Below, one piece after another: positions 1-8,128 of a DNA stretch of 64,000 nt; the first letter of the stretch is position 1, and every line of letters begins with the position of its first letter. This DNA comes from Salipaludibacillus neizhouensis (GTDB lineage: Bacteria; Bacillota; Bacilli; Bacillales; Salisediminibacteriaceae). A program made the translations under genes and the position numbers. The stretch lies in the NCBI RefSeq assembly GCF_002886185.1, contig NZ_KZ614148.1:383806-447805 (forward strand), read 5' to 3'. Below the pieces are notes generated by a model that was given only the letters and a program-made list of their open reading frames with translations, did no database searches and was not told the origin of the DNA.

Positions 1-2
1 AG

Positions 3-1247
3 GCTAGATCCTTAGTGGAAGCATTAGAACCTAGTACAGATAATTGGCAACCAAGAGAATACTTAAGGGCATCTGTATCAGGAGAAGGAATGATACGGGT
101 TATTGATGAATCATCGAGTATCACCGTTTCCGTAACTGCAAGAAATCAATTATTAAATCAATTGGACGGACAGTACACTGCAGAAGAAATGACAGCGAAA
201 CTGGAAACAAATATGGGATCATTTGCGGTGGCAAGAGTTCCAATGATTTGGTCGGATGGGGAAGTGGTTAGTCTTGAAATGTATGAGCCCCTTACATTAT
301 ACGAAGAGACACTGGGGATTTTACGCGTTATATTAATCATTGCTTCGCTCTTTATTATCGTCCCTAGTTATTTTGCCGGCCGATCGTTAAGTAACTTTAT
401 ATTAATCCCAATACAGGCTCTGGTAAAAACAATGAACCAAATCCGGGAAGAAGGTACGTTTAAAAAGATTGATATTAACGAAAAAGCAAAAGATGAACTC
501 ACTGAGATGGGACGAACGTTTAATCACATGATTGATTTGTTAAAGGAAAACTATGAGAAACAACAGCAATTTGTCTCTGACGCCTCTCATGAGTTAAAAA
601 CCCCTCTTACTGTAATTGACAGTTACGCCCAGCTATTGAAAAGATGGGGGAAAGACAAGCCAGAGGTATTAGATGAAGCAGTGAGTGCGATTTCATCCGA
701 GTCAAAGCGAATCAAAGAAATGACAAACCAAATGCTTGTTTTGGCTTCACAGGATGAAGCAGTTACTATGGAATTGCAGCAAGTGAATTTGGCGAAAACT
801 ATGTTTGAAACAGCTAGGCAAATGGAGACGACGTATCACAGGACGATTACCATTCAAACAGATGGTCATTCTCACTTTTTGATTCTTGGGAACGAGATGC
901 AATTAAAACAACTCGCGTTTATATTGCTTGAAAATGGGTTGAAATACAGTGAAGAAAAACTGGAAGTTATGATTCTGAAGCGCAGCGAGAACTTTGAGTT
1001 AACTGTAAAAGACTTCGGAGTAGGAATTGCAGAAGTGGATATCCCTCATGTATTTGACAGGTTTTATCGGGTGAATAAAGATCGTAATAGAAAAACGGGT
1101 GGCAGTGGTCTAGGTCTTGCGATCGCGAAGAAAATTGTAGCTAGTCATCGTGGCACGATCACCGTTGAAAGTGAAGAAGGAAAAGGGTCAACTTTCAGGA
1201 TCGTATTTCCGGTTCTAACCGAGGAGGAGGTAGATGATGAGAAATAA
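3..1247 (+). CDS. Sensor histidine kinase, YkoH-like (5' end outside window)
   Basis: This is the C-terminal part of a membrane sensor kinase; the frame is open to the window edge, so the true start lies upstream. In the visible part (counted from position 15) there is an extracytoplasmic segment, a transmembrane helix near residues 103-125, a HAMP linker, a HisKA H-box (SHELKTPLT, His near 192), then HATPase boxes: N (LLENGLKYS near 305), G1 (DFGVGIAE near 334) and G2 (GGSGLGLAI near 362). It overlaps the next gene, which encodes a PepSY protein. Kinase followed by PepSY proteins is the ykoGHI arrangement of B. subtilis, so the response regulator is expected just upstream of the window. The signal sensed is unknown. 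Confidence 0.9.
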   Translation, partial: ARSLVEALEPSTDNWQPREYLRASVSGEGMIRVIDESSSITVSVTARNQLLNQLDGQYTAEEMTAKLETNMGSFAVARVPMIWSDGEVVSLEMYEPLTLYEETLGILRVILIIASLFIIVPSYFAGRSLSNFILIPIQALVKTMNQIREEGTFKKIDINEKAKDELTEMGRTFNHMIDLLKENYEKQQQFVSDASHELKTPLTVIDSYAQLLKRWGKDKPEVLDEAVSAISSESKRIKEMTNQMLVLASQDEAVTMELQQVNLAKTMFETARQMETTYHRTITIQTDGHSHFLILGNEMQLKQLAFILLENGLKYSEEKLEVMILKRSENFELTVKDFGVGIAEVDIPHVFDRFYRVNKDRNRKTGGSGLGLAIAKKIVASHRGTITVESEEGKGSTFRIVFPVLTEEEVDDEK

Positions 1248-1947
1248 AAGCCTATTTTTCCTCCTCTTTGGGATTCTTCTTTTGATTGGTATTGGATACT
1301 TCACATACTCGGCCTTGACATCAGAGGAAATGATGTCAGAAGCTGATATTAAAACAATGTTGGAAGGACGTTACAATGGGAGTGTCTTGTCGTTGGAAGT
1401 GAACGAGGAAAGCACAGGTTTATCTTATGATGCTGAATTGCACTCTGCACAAGGAGCGTATTTGATTGAAGTGGATGCTCACAAAGGAGAGGTTCTATCC
1501 TTAGAGAAAATTTCAGCAGAGACAGAGTTCCAAGAAAAACAAGTGGATGTCGAATTAACCAAAGAAGAAATCACTGAGATTGTTGAGGCTCGGCTAACCG
1601 ATGAAGCGGAGATTCTGGATATCCAATTGAATGAAGGTGGAAGTGGTTCCATGTTCTATAGTGTGGCGGTAAATCATTCCGGAAACAGAGGAACGTTTGA
1701 AATAGATGCAACTTCAAAGGAAGTTCTCACTTATACCGAAGATCAAGTAGAGCAATTAACTCAGCAACAGGCTAGTGAAATTGCCTTAAATGAGCACTCC
1801 GGCGTCATTGATGATATTACTTTAGAACAACAAGACGGGCGACTTGTTTATGAAATAGAAGTCGAAAGTGATGAAACAGGAGTAGATGCAGATATCATCA
1901 TTGATGCATATTCAGGAGAAGTAATATCTGTAGTGTTGGATAATTGA
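1237..1947 (+). CDS. Membrane-anchored PepSY-domain protein
   Basis: An N-terminal hydrophobic helix (about residues 5-25) anchors an acidic extracytoplasmic part made of three PepSY-like units, each ending in a version of D-x-x-x-G-E-V (near residues 80, 155 and 230). PepSY domains are usually thought to modulate proteases or act as extracytoplasmic sensors. Two ATGs are adjacent (1234 and 1237); the second is better spaced from GGAGG at 1226-1230. The gene overlaps the kinase stop codon, so the two are translationally coupled and this protein probably belongs to the same signalling unit. Confidence 0.85.
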   Translation: MRNKSLFFLLFGILLLIGIGYFTYSALTSEEMMSEADIKTMLEGRYNGSVLSLEVNEESTGLSYDAELHSAQGAYLIEVDAHKGEVLSLEKISAETEFQEKQVDVELTKEEITEIVEARLTDEAEILDIQLNEGGSGSMFYSVAVNHSGNRGTFEIDATSKEVLTYTEDQVEQLTQQQASEIALNEHSGVIDDITLEQQDGRLVYEIEVESDETGVDADIIIDAYSGEVISVVLDN

Positions 1948-2057
1948 ATAAGGTGATGAACAGAGATTCGTAATTCTTCCAAACCACCAACCGCGATAAT
2001 AAAGCATCTAAAATAAAAATAAAAGACTCTCTGCAGTTCCATATCACTCTCATCGAA

Positions 2058-2097
2058 TTCTCATTTTTCTCTAAGGTTCTTATCATAATCCTTCTCT
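2058..2097 (+). promoter_or_regulatory. Candidate direct-repeat operator upstream of the second PepSY gene
   Basis: Four TTCTCA/TTCTCT/TTCTTA hexamers begin at 2058, 2067, 2077 and 2092, just upstream of the gene at 2131. Direct repeats about 10 bp apart are typical of OmpR-family regulator sites, so this may be where the partner regulator of the upstream kinase binds. This is inferred from spacing only. Confidence 0.35.
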
Positions 2098-2130
2098 ACA
2101 ATAAAGATATAACCTTAAGAGGAGGAATAA

Positions 2131-3012
2131 ATGATGAAGAAACTTACGATTATTTTAACGACGATCTTTGCTTTAGGAGGTACAACAGCATTGGGAATGG
2201 CAACCACGAATTCAAATGTTGAGCAGGCGGAGCTTCAATCGAATACAGCGGTGGTGGATACAGTAGGCGCGGAGGAAGATAAAACACAATCAGTAACGGA
2301 GAATAATACCAATGTGAGTAAAGATTCTAGCAGTGATAAAATCACTGAAGAAGAAGCGGTGAAGATCGCGCAAAATACGATCGATGGAAAACTTGATGAG
2401 GTAGAATTAGACACAGATGATGGTGTTCAAGTATATGAAGTAGAAATCGATTTTGAAGGTGACGATTATGATATCAAAGTCGATGCCTATACAGGTGAGA
2501 TACGAGAGACGGACGATGATTTATTAAACACTCCAGTAGCTGATGAAGTAAGTATTTCCTTGGAAGAAGCGAAAAAAATTGTGAGTGAATTAGCTCCAGG
2601 CGGAAACATAGATGATGTTGATCTGGAAATGAAAAACTCGCGTTACGTATATGAAATAGAAGTGGAAGTAAATGATGAAGACGGTGATGTGCACATTGAT
2701 GCGGAAACGGGTGAAGTTTTAAAAATAGAAGATGATCTAGAGAAGTTGTTGGAGGGGAATTCAGCCTCAAATGAGCAAAAAAACTCCAGTGAATCAAATG
2801 ATAATGCTTCGAAAGATAGTAAGGGTGAGCAAATTTCCAGTGAGGAAGCAAAGGAAATCGCATTAGCTCATGTTGGGAATGGCAAAGTGGATGACATTGA
2901 GCTAGACAATGAAGATGGATTGCTGCTTTTTGAAGTGGAAGTTGAGCATAATGATGATGATGTCGAGGTCTATATTGATGCGTATACGGGTGAAGTTGTT
3001 TACGTGGATTAG
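2131..3012 (+). CDS. Secreted triple-PepSY protein, YkoI-like
   Basis: The first 25 or so residues form a signal peptide (KKLTIILTTIFALGG...). The mature part is very acidic and holds three PepSY repeats (about residues 70-120, 140-190 and 235-293), each ending in a DAYTGE- or DAETGE-type motif. Serine- and asparagine-rich linkers separate them. B. subtilis YkoI has fewer units, so this is an expanded relative. A GGAGG at 2121-2125 precedes two adjacent ATGs (2131, 2134). It has its own upstream region with candidate operator repeats and ends before a bidirectional terminator. The acidic composition fits a salt-adapted cell. Function beyond the PepSY assignment is unknown. Confidence 0.85.
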   Translation: MMKKLTIILTTIFALGGTTALGMATTNSNVEQAELQSNTAVVDTVGAEEDKTQSVTENNTNVSKDSSSDKITEEEAVKIAQNTIDGKLDEVELDTDDGVQVYEVEIDFEGDDYDIKVDAYTGEIRETDDDLLNTPVADEVSISLEEAKKIVSELAPGGNIDDVDLEMKNSRYVYEIEVEVNDEDGDVHIDAETGEVLKIEDDLEKLLEGNSASNEQKNSSESNDNASKDSKGEQISSEEAKEIALAHVGNGKVDDIELDNEDGLLLFEVEVEHNDDDVEVYIDAYTGEVVYVD

Positions 3013-3129
3013 TAGTTGTGACGGAAATCCGAGCTTAAATGATAGGGCACGGGGTTGAAGTCAAAGTTCTCGACTACTATTTAAAGCTTTTTTCTAAGAA
3101 ATCAAAGTTTCTGACAAGCTAAAATGAAA

Positions 3130-3170
3130 CAATAAGGAGCACACAACTAGACATCGTGTGCTCCTTATTG
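3130..3170. terminator. Bidirectional terminator between PepSY gene and lasso operon
   Basis: A perfect 15-bp stem (3130-3144 with 3156-3170) with an 11-nt loop lies between two convergent genes. It has A-rich and T-rich flanks, so it can end the PepSY transcript and the lasso operon transcript. Confidence 0.85.
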
Positions 3171-3177
3171 TTATTTA

Positions 3178-4968
3178 TCATAACGTAGCTTCCATTTGTT
3201 TCTGTAGTAAAGAATTAAATACACTCTTTTTTTCCTGCGCTAGCTGTTCGAATTCACCGTTTTGAATCACGAACCCATCGTCTAAAACAATGACTTGGTC
3301 TGCATTGCGAATTGTCGACAGCCTGTGCGCAATTACGATAATTGTCATTTTGCCTTTTAAATGATCGAGTGCTTCTTTTATCCGTGCTTCATTTTCGGTA
3401 TCGAGGGCACTTGTTGCTTCGTCTAAAACGAGAATGGAAGGTTTTCGTAAGATAGCACGGGCCAAAACAACGCGTTGTCGCTCTCCACCTGACAGTTTTA
3501 TACCGCGGTCTCCGATAAGGGTATCAAGGCCTTCCGGCAGCTTGCTTACAAAGTCAGCTGCTGATGAGAATTCAAGCGCTTCCCACATTTCATCTTCTGT
3601 AGCATCTGTTTTCACTAGCTGCAAGTTCTCACGGATACTTTCGTTAAAAAGAAACGGATCTTGTGGGACGTAACTAATGGCACGCCGTAAAGAGATAAGG
3701 TTGTCTTTTGAAAGAGGAATCCCATCTATCAATAACTCTCCTTTTTCAGGTTTATTCAACCCCATTACGATATCGATCAATGTGCTTTTTCCTGCCCCGG
3801 AGCGGCCGACAACTGCAGTCATCTGATTGGCTGGAATGGTGACATTGATGTTTTTTAGTGCATATTCCGATTCATTATAACGGAAAAAAATATTTTTGCA
3901 CACAATGCTTTTATCCACTTGAAGCGGTCTAATCTCATGGTCAGCATTTTCAAATTCTACTGCAGATTTACATTCTTCCTGAATGGCAATCACTTCTTTA
4001 AATGCCGGAAGCATGGAGGCAATTTGCTCCAAAGATGATTGAATTCCAGCTACCCGGGGCCAAAGTCGGGAAAAGATAACCGTAATTAATAAAAGTTGCG
4101 CTCCTTGAGCTTGAAACAAATTTACGGATATAAAAATAAATGTGGCGATTAGTAAAGCGGAAGCAACCTTGTAAATCAATTGAGACTTAGTTTTTAACTT
4201 TGTATATTCTACCTGCTCATGCTCCATTCGTTTTGTTATGGAGCGGTACCAGTTCATTCGCGAATCTTCTAAAGTGTTACTTTTTATGTCTTTGATTCCA
4301 TTTATTTGGTCTGTGATCCCACCGAGATAATTTCTTCCTAACTCGTAATTTCTTTGCCCGAGAGCAAGGGATCTTTTAAGGAATGTTCGATTAAAAAAGA
4401 TCAAAATTAACCCGCACGATAAAACAAAAGCAGTGATCGAGGGAGTAAGCCAAAAGGCAATTCCTATTTGAATGATAGTGAAAATAAGAGAAGCAAAAAA
4501 CTGTAAAAAAGCATGGGTTCCTGCACTTGCGCGGGCTAGTTCGGCTGTTAATATATTGATAAGATCAGTCTTTCTGTTTTTAACGAAGAAACGCCAGTTG
4601 GCATGGAGCAGAGAGTCATACGTTTTCACACGCATATCTCGAAAAAAACCGTGTTGTATCTTTGCTTCACGAATCGTAATGTTCCTTTGAAGCACATTTT
4701 GCGCAATACTAATGAATACAAAAATAGCTAAAATTATTGGCAAACCTGTCGTTACAGGAATCCCTTGTAAGAACTCAAAAATGCCAGCGACAGGAGTATT
4801 TCCTGCGTCGATGTCTACGATGCCAGTCATGCTGATCATTGGTATTAAAAGCAGGATGCCAACACCGTCAAGTAAACTAATTAAAATCATTGCCAGGAGA
4901 TTGAAATAGAGAATAGTACCGGCATAGGCATGTATTTGTTTTACGAAATAGAAAACAGGTTTTAACAT
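3178..4968 (-). CDS. Lasso peptide ABC exporter (D protein)
   Basis: A fused ABC exporter half-transporter of 596 residues. The N-terminal half has about six membrane helices. The ATPase half has Walker A GRSGAGKST near 383, the signature LSGGERQR near 490, Walker B ILVLDEATSALD near 512 and the H-loop IAHRLST near 548. There is no N-terminal C39 peptidase domain, as expected when the leader is removed by a separate B2 protein. It is the last gene of the lasso operon, 12 nt after the nucleotidyltransferase gene, and presumably exports the mature peptides and gives self-immunity. It is close in type to the D proteins of paeninodin-like clusters. Confidence 0.88.
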   Translation of the reverse strand: MLKPVFYFVKQIHAYAGTILYFNLLAMILISLLDGVGILLLIPMISMTGIVDIDAGNTPVAGIFEFLQGIPVTTGLPIILAIFVFISIAQNVLQRNITIREAKIQHGFFRDMRVKTYDSLLHANWRFFVKNRKTDLINILTAELARASAGTHAFLQFFASLIFTIIQIGIAFWLTPSITAFVLSCGLILIFFNRTFLKRSLALGQRNYELGRNYLGGITDQINGIKDIKSNTLEDSRMNWYRSITKRMEHEQVEYTKLKTKSQLIYKVASALLIATFIFISVNLFQAQGAQLLLITVIFSRLWPRVAGIQSSLEQIASMLPAFKEVIAIQEECKSAVEFENADHEIRPLQVDKSIVCKNIFFRYNESEYALKNINVTIPANQMTAVVGRSGAGKSTLIDIVMGLNKPEKGELLIDGIPLSKDNLISLRRAISYVPQDPFLFNESIRENLQLVKTDATEDEMWEALEFSSAADFVSKLPEGLDTLIGDRGIKLSGGERQRVVLARAILRKPSILVLDEATSALDTENEARIKEALDHLKGKMTIIVIAHRLSTIRNADQVIVLDDGFVIQNGEFEQLAQEKKSVFNSLLQKQMEATL

Positions 4969-4980
4969 TTCACTTTCCTC

Positions 4981-6162
4981 CTAGGATATTGCATGTTTCC
5001 TCGTTTTCCTCCACCCCCAAAGAAATGGCCGTAACGGAAAGTAAAGAAAATGAAGTTTTTTTGGCAACGGCAGCGTTTTTGCATCTTCTGGGTAGGGATA
5101 TAAAAAGCTTAAAATAAATAGAAGCTTTTGGGATAATGACATTAACGAAAATAAATGACGGCTATGATAACGTGCTGTCTTTTCTGGAACAGGTGTTGTA
5201 TGAAGATTCACCATGTTTTCTAAATAAAAGACAGCATCCTGCGCTAATCTCATTGGCTGTTTCCCTTTTAATAATGGATTTAGAGTTTCATGGATGTGTG
5301 AATTTATAAGGTAGGTTGCTAAGACAATCGATTGTCCACCAACAGAAAGACTTTTCCCTTTTTTGAAAAGTTTACAGACGATTTCCCAATTTACATCTAG
5401 TTTTAATAGTTGATTAATATCTACTAACCACCGCAATCTTGACCAACCGTGACGGCTTCCGTGGGATACGAGAAATACAAATAAGTCTTCTTTCCCCAGA
5501 TAATATACAGGGGAACTTGTGATAGAGGTGATACTTTTTCTGTCCCATAAGTCGTTAAAACTAGGTTCTATCCCTGGTCCAGGATGTAACCGCCAGTGAA
5601 CTTCCAACTTTAACCCTTTTTCAGGATGGATATAAGTGACGTGGTGGTGTCTCCATCGCCAGTCATTAAGAACGGTTTGAATATAGTCATCCTTAGCATA
5701 GCCAAGTTCACTCAGAAGATTGCCGACAGTTTCAAGCGCTTCAATAGGAATGAGAAAATCTAAGTCACTGGAAGTTCTTAGTGACAGATCTCCATACAAT
5801 TCATAAGCCAAATGAGGACCTTTCAGGAAAAGAACACGTATTTGATTCTCGTCTAACAATTGACTGACAGTCTCCATTTCTCGTGTTAAATGGAGCATTT
5901 GGAACGTATTTCTTTGATAATATTGATATAAAGTTTTCGTAACGTTTACTGGTATAACATCATTACACTGCTTTGCTTTCTTGTAAAGGATAGGGTATAG
6001 ACGGTGATGTAGGGATAGGTCAATAAACAACTCCCAATTAATATCTTTAAAAAGTTCATGATAAATTTGATGGGATTCGTCCTGTTGATCTTTTATTAGT
6101 TCAAGAATAAGTGATAACTCCTTTGGTACCTGTTCTAAATTAAGAACAATTTGATTATCCAT
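4981..6162 (-). CDS. Nucleotidyltransferase family protein, lasso tailoring (PadeN/PsmN type)
   Basis: The protein resembles the uncharacterised nucleotidyltransferase family (NTP_transf_5). The active-site region lies near residues 107-135, with FLKGPHLAYELYG followed by R-T-S-S-D-L-D-F, whose acidic pair should bind metal. A second block, RWRHHHVTY followed by LEVHWRLHP, is also typical of the family. In paeninodin/pseudomycoidin-type clusters the homologue sits next to the kinase and is linked to further modification of the phosphorylated C-terminal residue. Here it overlaps the B2 gene by 8 nt and precedes the exporter, so a lasso role is well supported by context. The exact group transferred cannot be read from sequence. 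Confidence 0.8.
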   Translation of the reverse strand: MDNQIVLNLEQVPKELSLILELIKDQQDESHQIYHELFKDINWELFIDLSLHHRLYPILYKKAKQCNDVIPVNVTKTLYQYYQRNTFQMLHLTREMETVSQLLDENQIRVLFLKGPHLAYELYGDLSLRTSSDLDFLIPIEALETVGNLLSELGYAKDDYIQTVLNDWRWRHHHVTYIHPEKGLKLEVHWRLHPGPGIEPSFNDLWDRKSITSITSSPVYYLGKEDLFVFLVSHGSRHGWSRLRWLVDINQLLKLDVNWEIVCKLFKKGKSLSVGGQSIVLATYLINSHIHETLNPLLKGKQPMRLAQDAVFYLENMVNLHTTPVPEKTARYHSRHLFSLMSLSQKLLFILSFLYPYPEDAKTLPLPKKLHFLYFPLRPFLWGWRKTRKHAIS

Positions 6163-6631
6163 AGTTTTCTCCTTCAGAATGTTTCAAAGAGGTTTTATTT
6201 GCAAATATACTAACAACCGTAAATTTTTCCATACCTTCCGAGCCAGAAATATAATAAGGTCCGCTGCGTAACCAAGCATGTGCTGCGAAAGCTCCACTTT
6301 CATCTTTTCCGGTACCGAGGTATAACGTACTTTCAATTTCACGTTTTTCTAACATTTTCATCGCTGCAATAGCTTTTACAAGACATTGACTTTCCCAAAT
6401 TGTGTACCGGCTCATCAAATGAATTGCTTGAGATACTCTGGAAAGTGTTTCCTTATTATTACTATTAGAGGAATACGTCGTTTCCTGCATATGCTCTCCT
6501 AAGGAAGGCGCAATTTTAGAAAAAGGCATTTTTTTAAGAATTCGGGCCCAGCCTAAATATATAAATGCTTCTATTAGTAATCGTTTCATTTTCGAGTCGA
6601 AACTCAAGAATAACCTGATTTTTTTAACCAT
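6155..6631 (-). CDS. Lasso peptide leader peptidase B2 (transglutaminase-like)
   Basis: A small transglutaminase-fold protein of the B2 type, which cuts the leader off the lasso precursor after recognition by B1. The catalytic Cys is in ESQCLVKA near residue 82, and the His in AAHAWLR near 118. I chose ATG 6631 over the GTG at 6634 because it is 8 nt from AAAGGA. The length of about 158 residues fits stand-alone B2 proteins of Firmicutes. It is 31 nt after B1 and overlaps the nucleotidyltransferase gene. It must serve both precursors, as no second copy is present. Confidence 0.88.
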   Translation of the reverse strand: MVKKIRLFLSFDSKMKRLLIEAFIYLGWARILKKMPFSKIAPSLGEHMQETTYSSNSNNKETLSRVSQAIHLMSRYTIWESQCLVKAIAAMKMLEKREIESTLYLGTGKDESGAFAAHAWLRSGPYYISGSEGMEKFTVVSIFANKTSLKHSEGENYG

Positions 6632-6662
6632 CACAGCTGTCCTTTCATCGATTATTGATCTA

Positions 6663-6956
6663 TTATTCTTTCGTCTGAATCAGATCTTCTTTATAGAGCA
6701 TTTCTAAAAATGATAGGACATGTTCTTCACATTGATTTTTATCAACGTCATAGGTGGACATCAGCGTGTTTACTAGACTATCTATTGCTATTGGTTTCTC
6801 GATGAGTTTCCAAATCTCTCCGCCAATATCTCCTAAGTTATAGTATTTTCCGTTATTAATACTTAACATGACCTTTTCGCCATCCATATCACTGACGATG
6901 TTTCCAGGTTTTTGACTGATGAAATGACCAGTCAGAAAATTTTTATTTGTAATCAT
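6663..6956 (-). CDS. Lasso peptide recognition protein B1 (RRE, PqqD-like)
   Basis: A 97-residue PqqD-like RiPP recognition element. Typical features are the beta-hairpin VMLSINNGKYYNLGDIGGEIWKLIE (split around residues 28-52) and the helical end with CEEHVLSFLEMLYKEDLI. RRE proteins bind the leader, in this class through a W/Y-x-x-P-x-L/I-x-x-L-D motif, and deliver it to B2 and the cyclase. Both precursor leaders here carry that motif. The start ATG overlaps the kinase stop codon (ATGA), so the two are translationally coupled. Confidence 0.9.
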   Translation of the reverse strand: MITNKNFLTGHFISQKPGNIVSDMDGEKVMLSINNGKYYNLGDIGGEIWKLIEKPIAIDSLVNTLMSTYDVDKNQCEEHVLSFLEMLYKEDLIQTKE

Positions 6957-7885
6957 ATGCGTATCTCCTTTTTAATTTTTGAAAGTACTAGAGCAGATAT
7001 TTCATTAGCGGTAAAACGAGATGTTGGGCGTTGGATTTGGAAAAGTTCCAACTTATTGACCATAGCCGCACAAGTAGCGAAATGCCATTCCATTAATCCA
7101 GAAGGTTTGAGGAAGAAGTTACGATACGTATGATAAAACAGTGTATGGAATCGTTCCAGGTTTTTAATAGGTTGAATGTCTAATTCTTCGCCTTCAGTTT
7201 TAACTAATTCGAATATACCTGCAAGTGGTAACGATTCAGTTGTAAACTGAGAGAGCACAGGAATAGCAAACTTTGTTTCTCTATCAACAATGGGGCGCAA
7301 GTTTCCTGAATCCATTCCAAACTCATCAAGGCTTTCCTGCCATAGCTTTTGCTGAGGATAGGCCGGTGTTACCATTGGAACATTATCCGGCGTTAAGGTA
7401 ACAGGGATGACATCATCACTAATAAGTTCATAGCCCAGTTTTAACAGAGCAGATGCAGTGGTAGATTTACCGGCGCCAGAGTCTCCAACAATGGCGTATG
7501 CCTTCCCGTCAATTGCTATGGCACTGCCATGTAACGGTAAGATTTTTCGTTGCATTAAGATTGCGCCCATGCAGGTACCTAAGAGGTAGAGGCGGATATG
7601 GTCGTCACTTGCTTGGTCTAGAGGCGATACGACAATGTTACGACCATTTGTAATAGAAAAAATAGCTACATTTGGCATGTGGAACATGATGAGATTTGCC
7701 TTGATGACAAAAGTTTGGTTTGGTTCTGCTAGTTCAGCCCACTGTGCAGTAAGATCGCCTTTTTTTATCACTACGTCTGTATCAATATAATTGGATGTTT
7801 CTTTAAGTAATTCGGGTAAATCGTATTCACTTGAGATAGTTAATCTGAATGCTTTATATATAATCTTTTCAGTTGTTTCAATCAT
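6953..7885 (-). CDS. HPr-kinase-like lasso precursor kinase (PadeK type)
   Basis: The protein has an HPr kinase/phosphorylase-like C-terminal domain with Walker A GDSGAGKST near residue 132, followed by LISDDVIPV, whose Asp pair matches the catalytic region of the family. PadeK from the paeninodin cluster phosphorylates the C-terminal Ser of the precursor. Both precursors encoded here end in Ser, which supports the same reaction. The gene follows precursor 1 across a stem-loop and overlaps B1. It is not the housekeeping HPr kinase, because it lacks that protein's N-terminal domain arrangement and sits inside a RiPP operon. Confidence 0.87.
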   Translation of the reverse strand: MIETTEKIIYKAFRLTISSEYDLPELLKETSNYIDTDVVIKKGDLTAQWAELAEPNQTFVIKANLIMFHMPNVAIFSITNGRNIVVSPLDQASDDHIRLYLLGTCMGAILMQRKILPLHGSAIAIDGKAYAIVGDSGAGKSTTASALLKLGYELISDDVIPVTLTPDNVPMVTPAYPQQKLWQESLDEFGMDSGNLRPIVDRETKFAIPVLSQFTTESLPLAGIFELVKTEGEELDIQPIKNLERFHTLFYHTYRNFFLKPSGLMEWHFATCAAMVNKLELFQIQRPTSRFTANEISALVLSKIKKEIRI

Positions 7886-7911
7886 CTGTTTTGATCCTTT
7901 CTGGTTAATTA

Positions 7912-7939
7912 ACCCTTATACTTTAATAAGTATAAGGGT
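7912..7939 (-). terminator. Intercistronic stem-loop after lasso precursor 1
   Basis: A perfect 10-bp inverted repeat (7912-7921 with 7930-7939, 8-nt loop) lies between the precursor and kinase genes. No T-tract follows it on the minus strand, so it is more likely an mRNA-stabilising or attenuating hairpin than a full terminator. It would give more precursor than enzyme message. Confidence 0.6.
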
Positions 7940-7950
7940 ATTGGGAGCCG

Positions 7951-8103
7951 TTAACTTAAACAGCTAGCATTAGACCGTCCATCGTGAGTCTCACTTTTTC
8001 CATCTGAAACATCAAAACAATCAGCATTCGCATTACCTGGACCATTCATTGTCATACTTATATCAAGAACATCTAGCACTGGTGCAGACCATGTCTTTTT
8101 CAT
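7951..8103 (-). CDS. Lasso peptide precursor 1 (50 aa)
   Basis: A small gene between the cyclase and kinase genes with a strong ribosome binding site (GAGGGGGTGA). The leader MKKTWSAPVLDVLDISMTM has the W-x-x-P-x-L-x-x-L-D recognition motif and the conserved penultimate Thr (T18). By alignment with paeninodin, cleavage after M19 gives a 31-residue core. It starts NGPGNANAD, so Asn1 would be joined to Asp9 in a nine-residue ring. The tail has Cys at core positions 10 and 29 and ends in Ser, the expected kinase target. Cleavage one residue later would give Gly1 and an eight-residue ring; the Thr at -2 rule favours Asn1. Confidence 0.88.
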   Translation of the reverse strand: MKKTWSAPVLDVLDISMTMNGPGNANADCFDVSDGKSETHDGRSNASCLS

Positions 8104-8128
8104 CTGTTCACCCCCTCTCCATCCCAAG

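Noticed and set aside
2474-2863. A 129-codon frame antisense to the PepSY gene
   Set aside because: It is a shadow of the acidic Glu/Asp-rich coding strand, giving a His/Leu/Phe-rich nonsense product.
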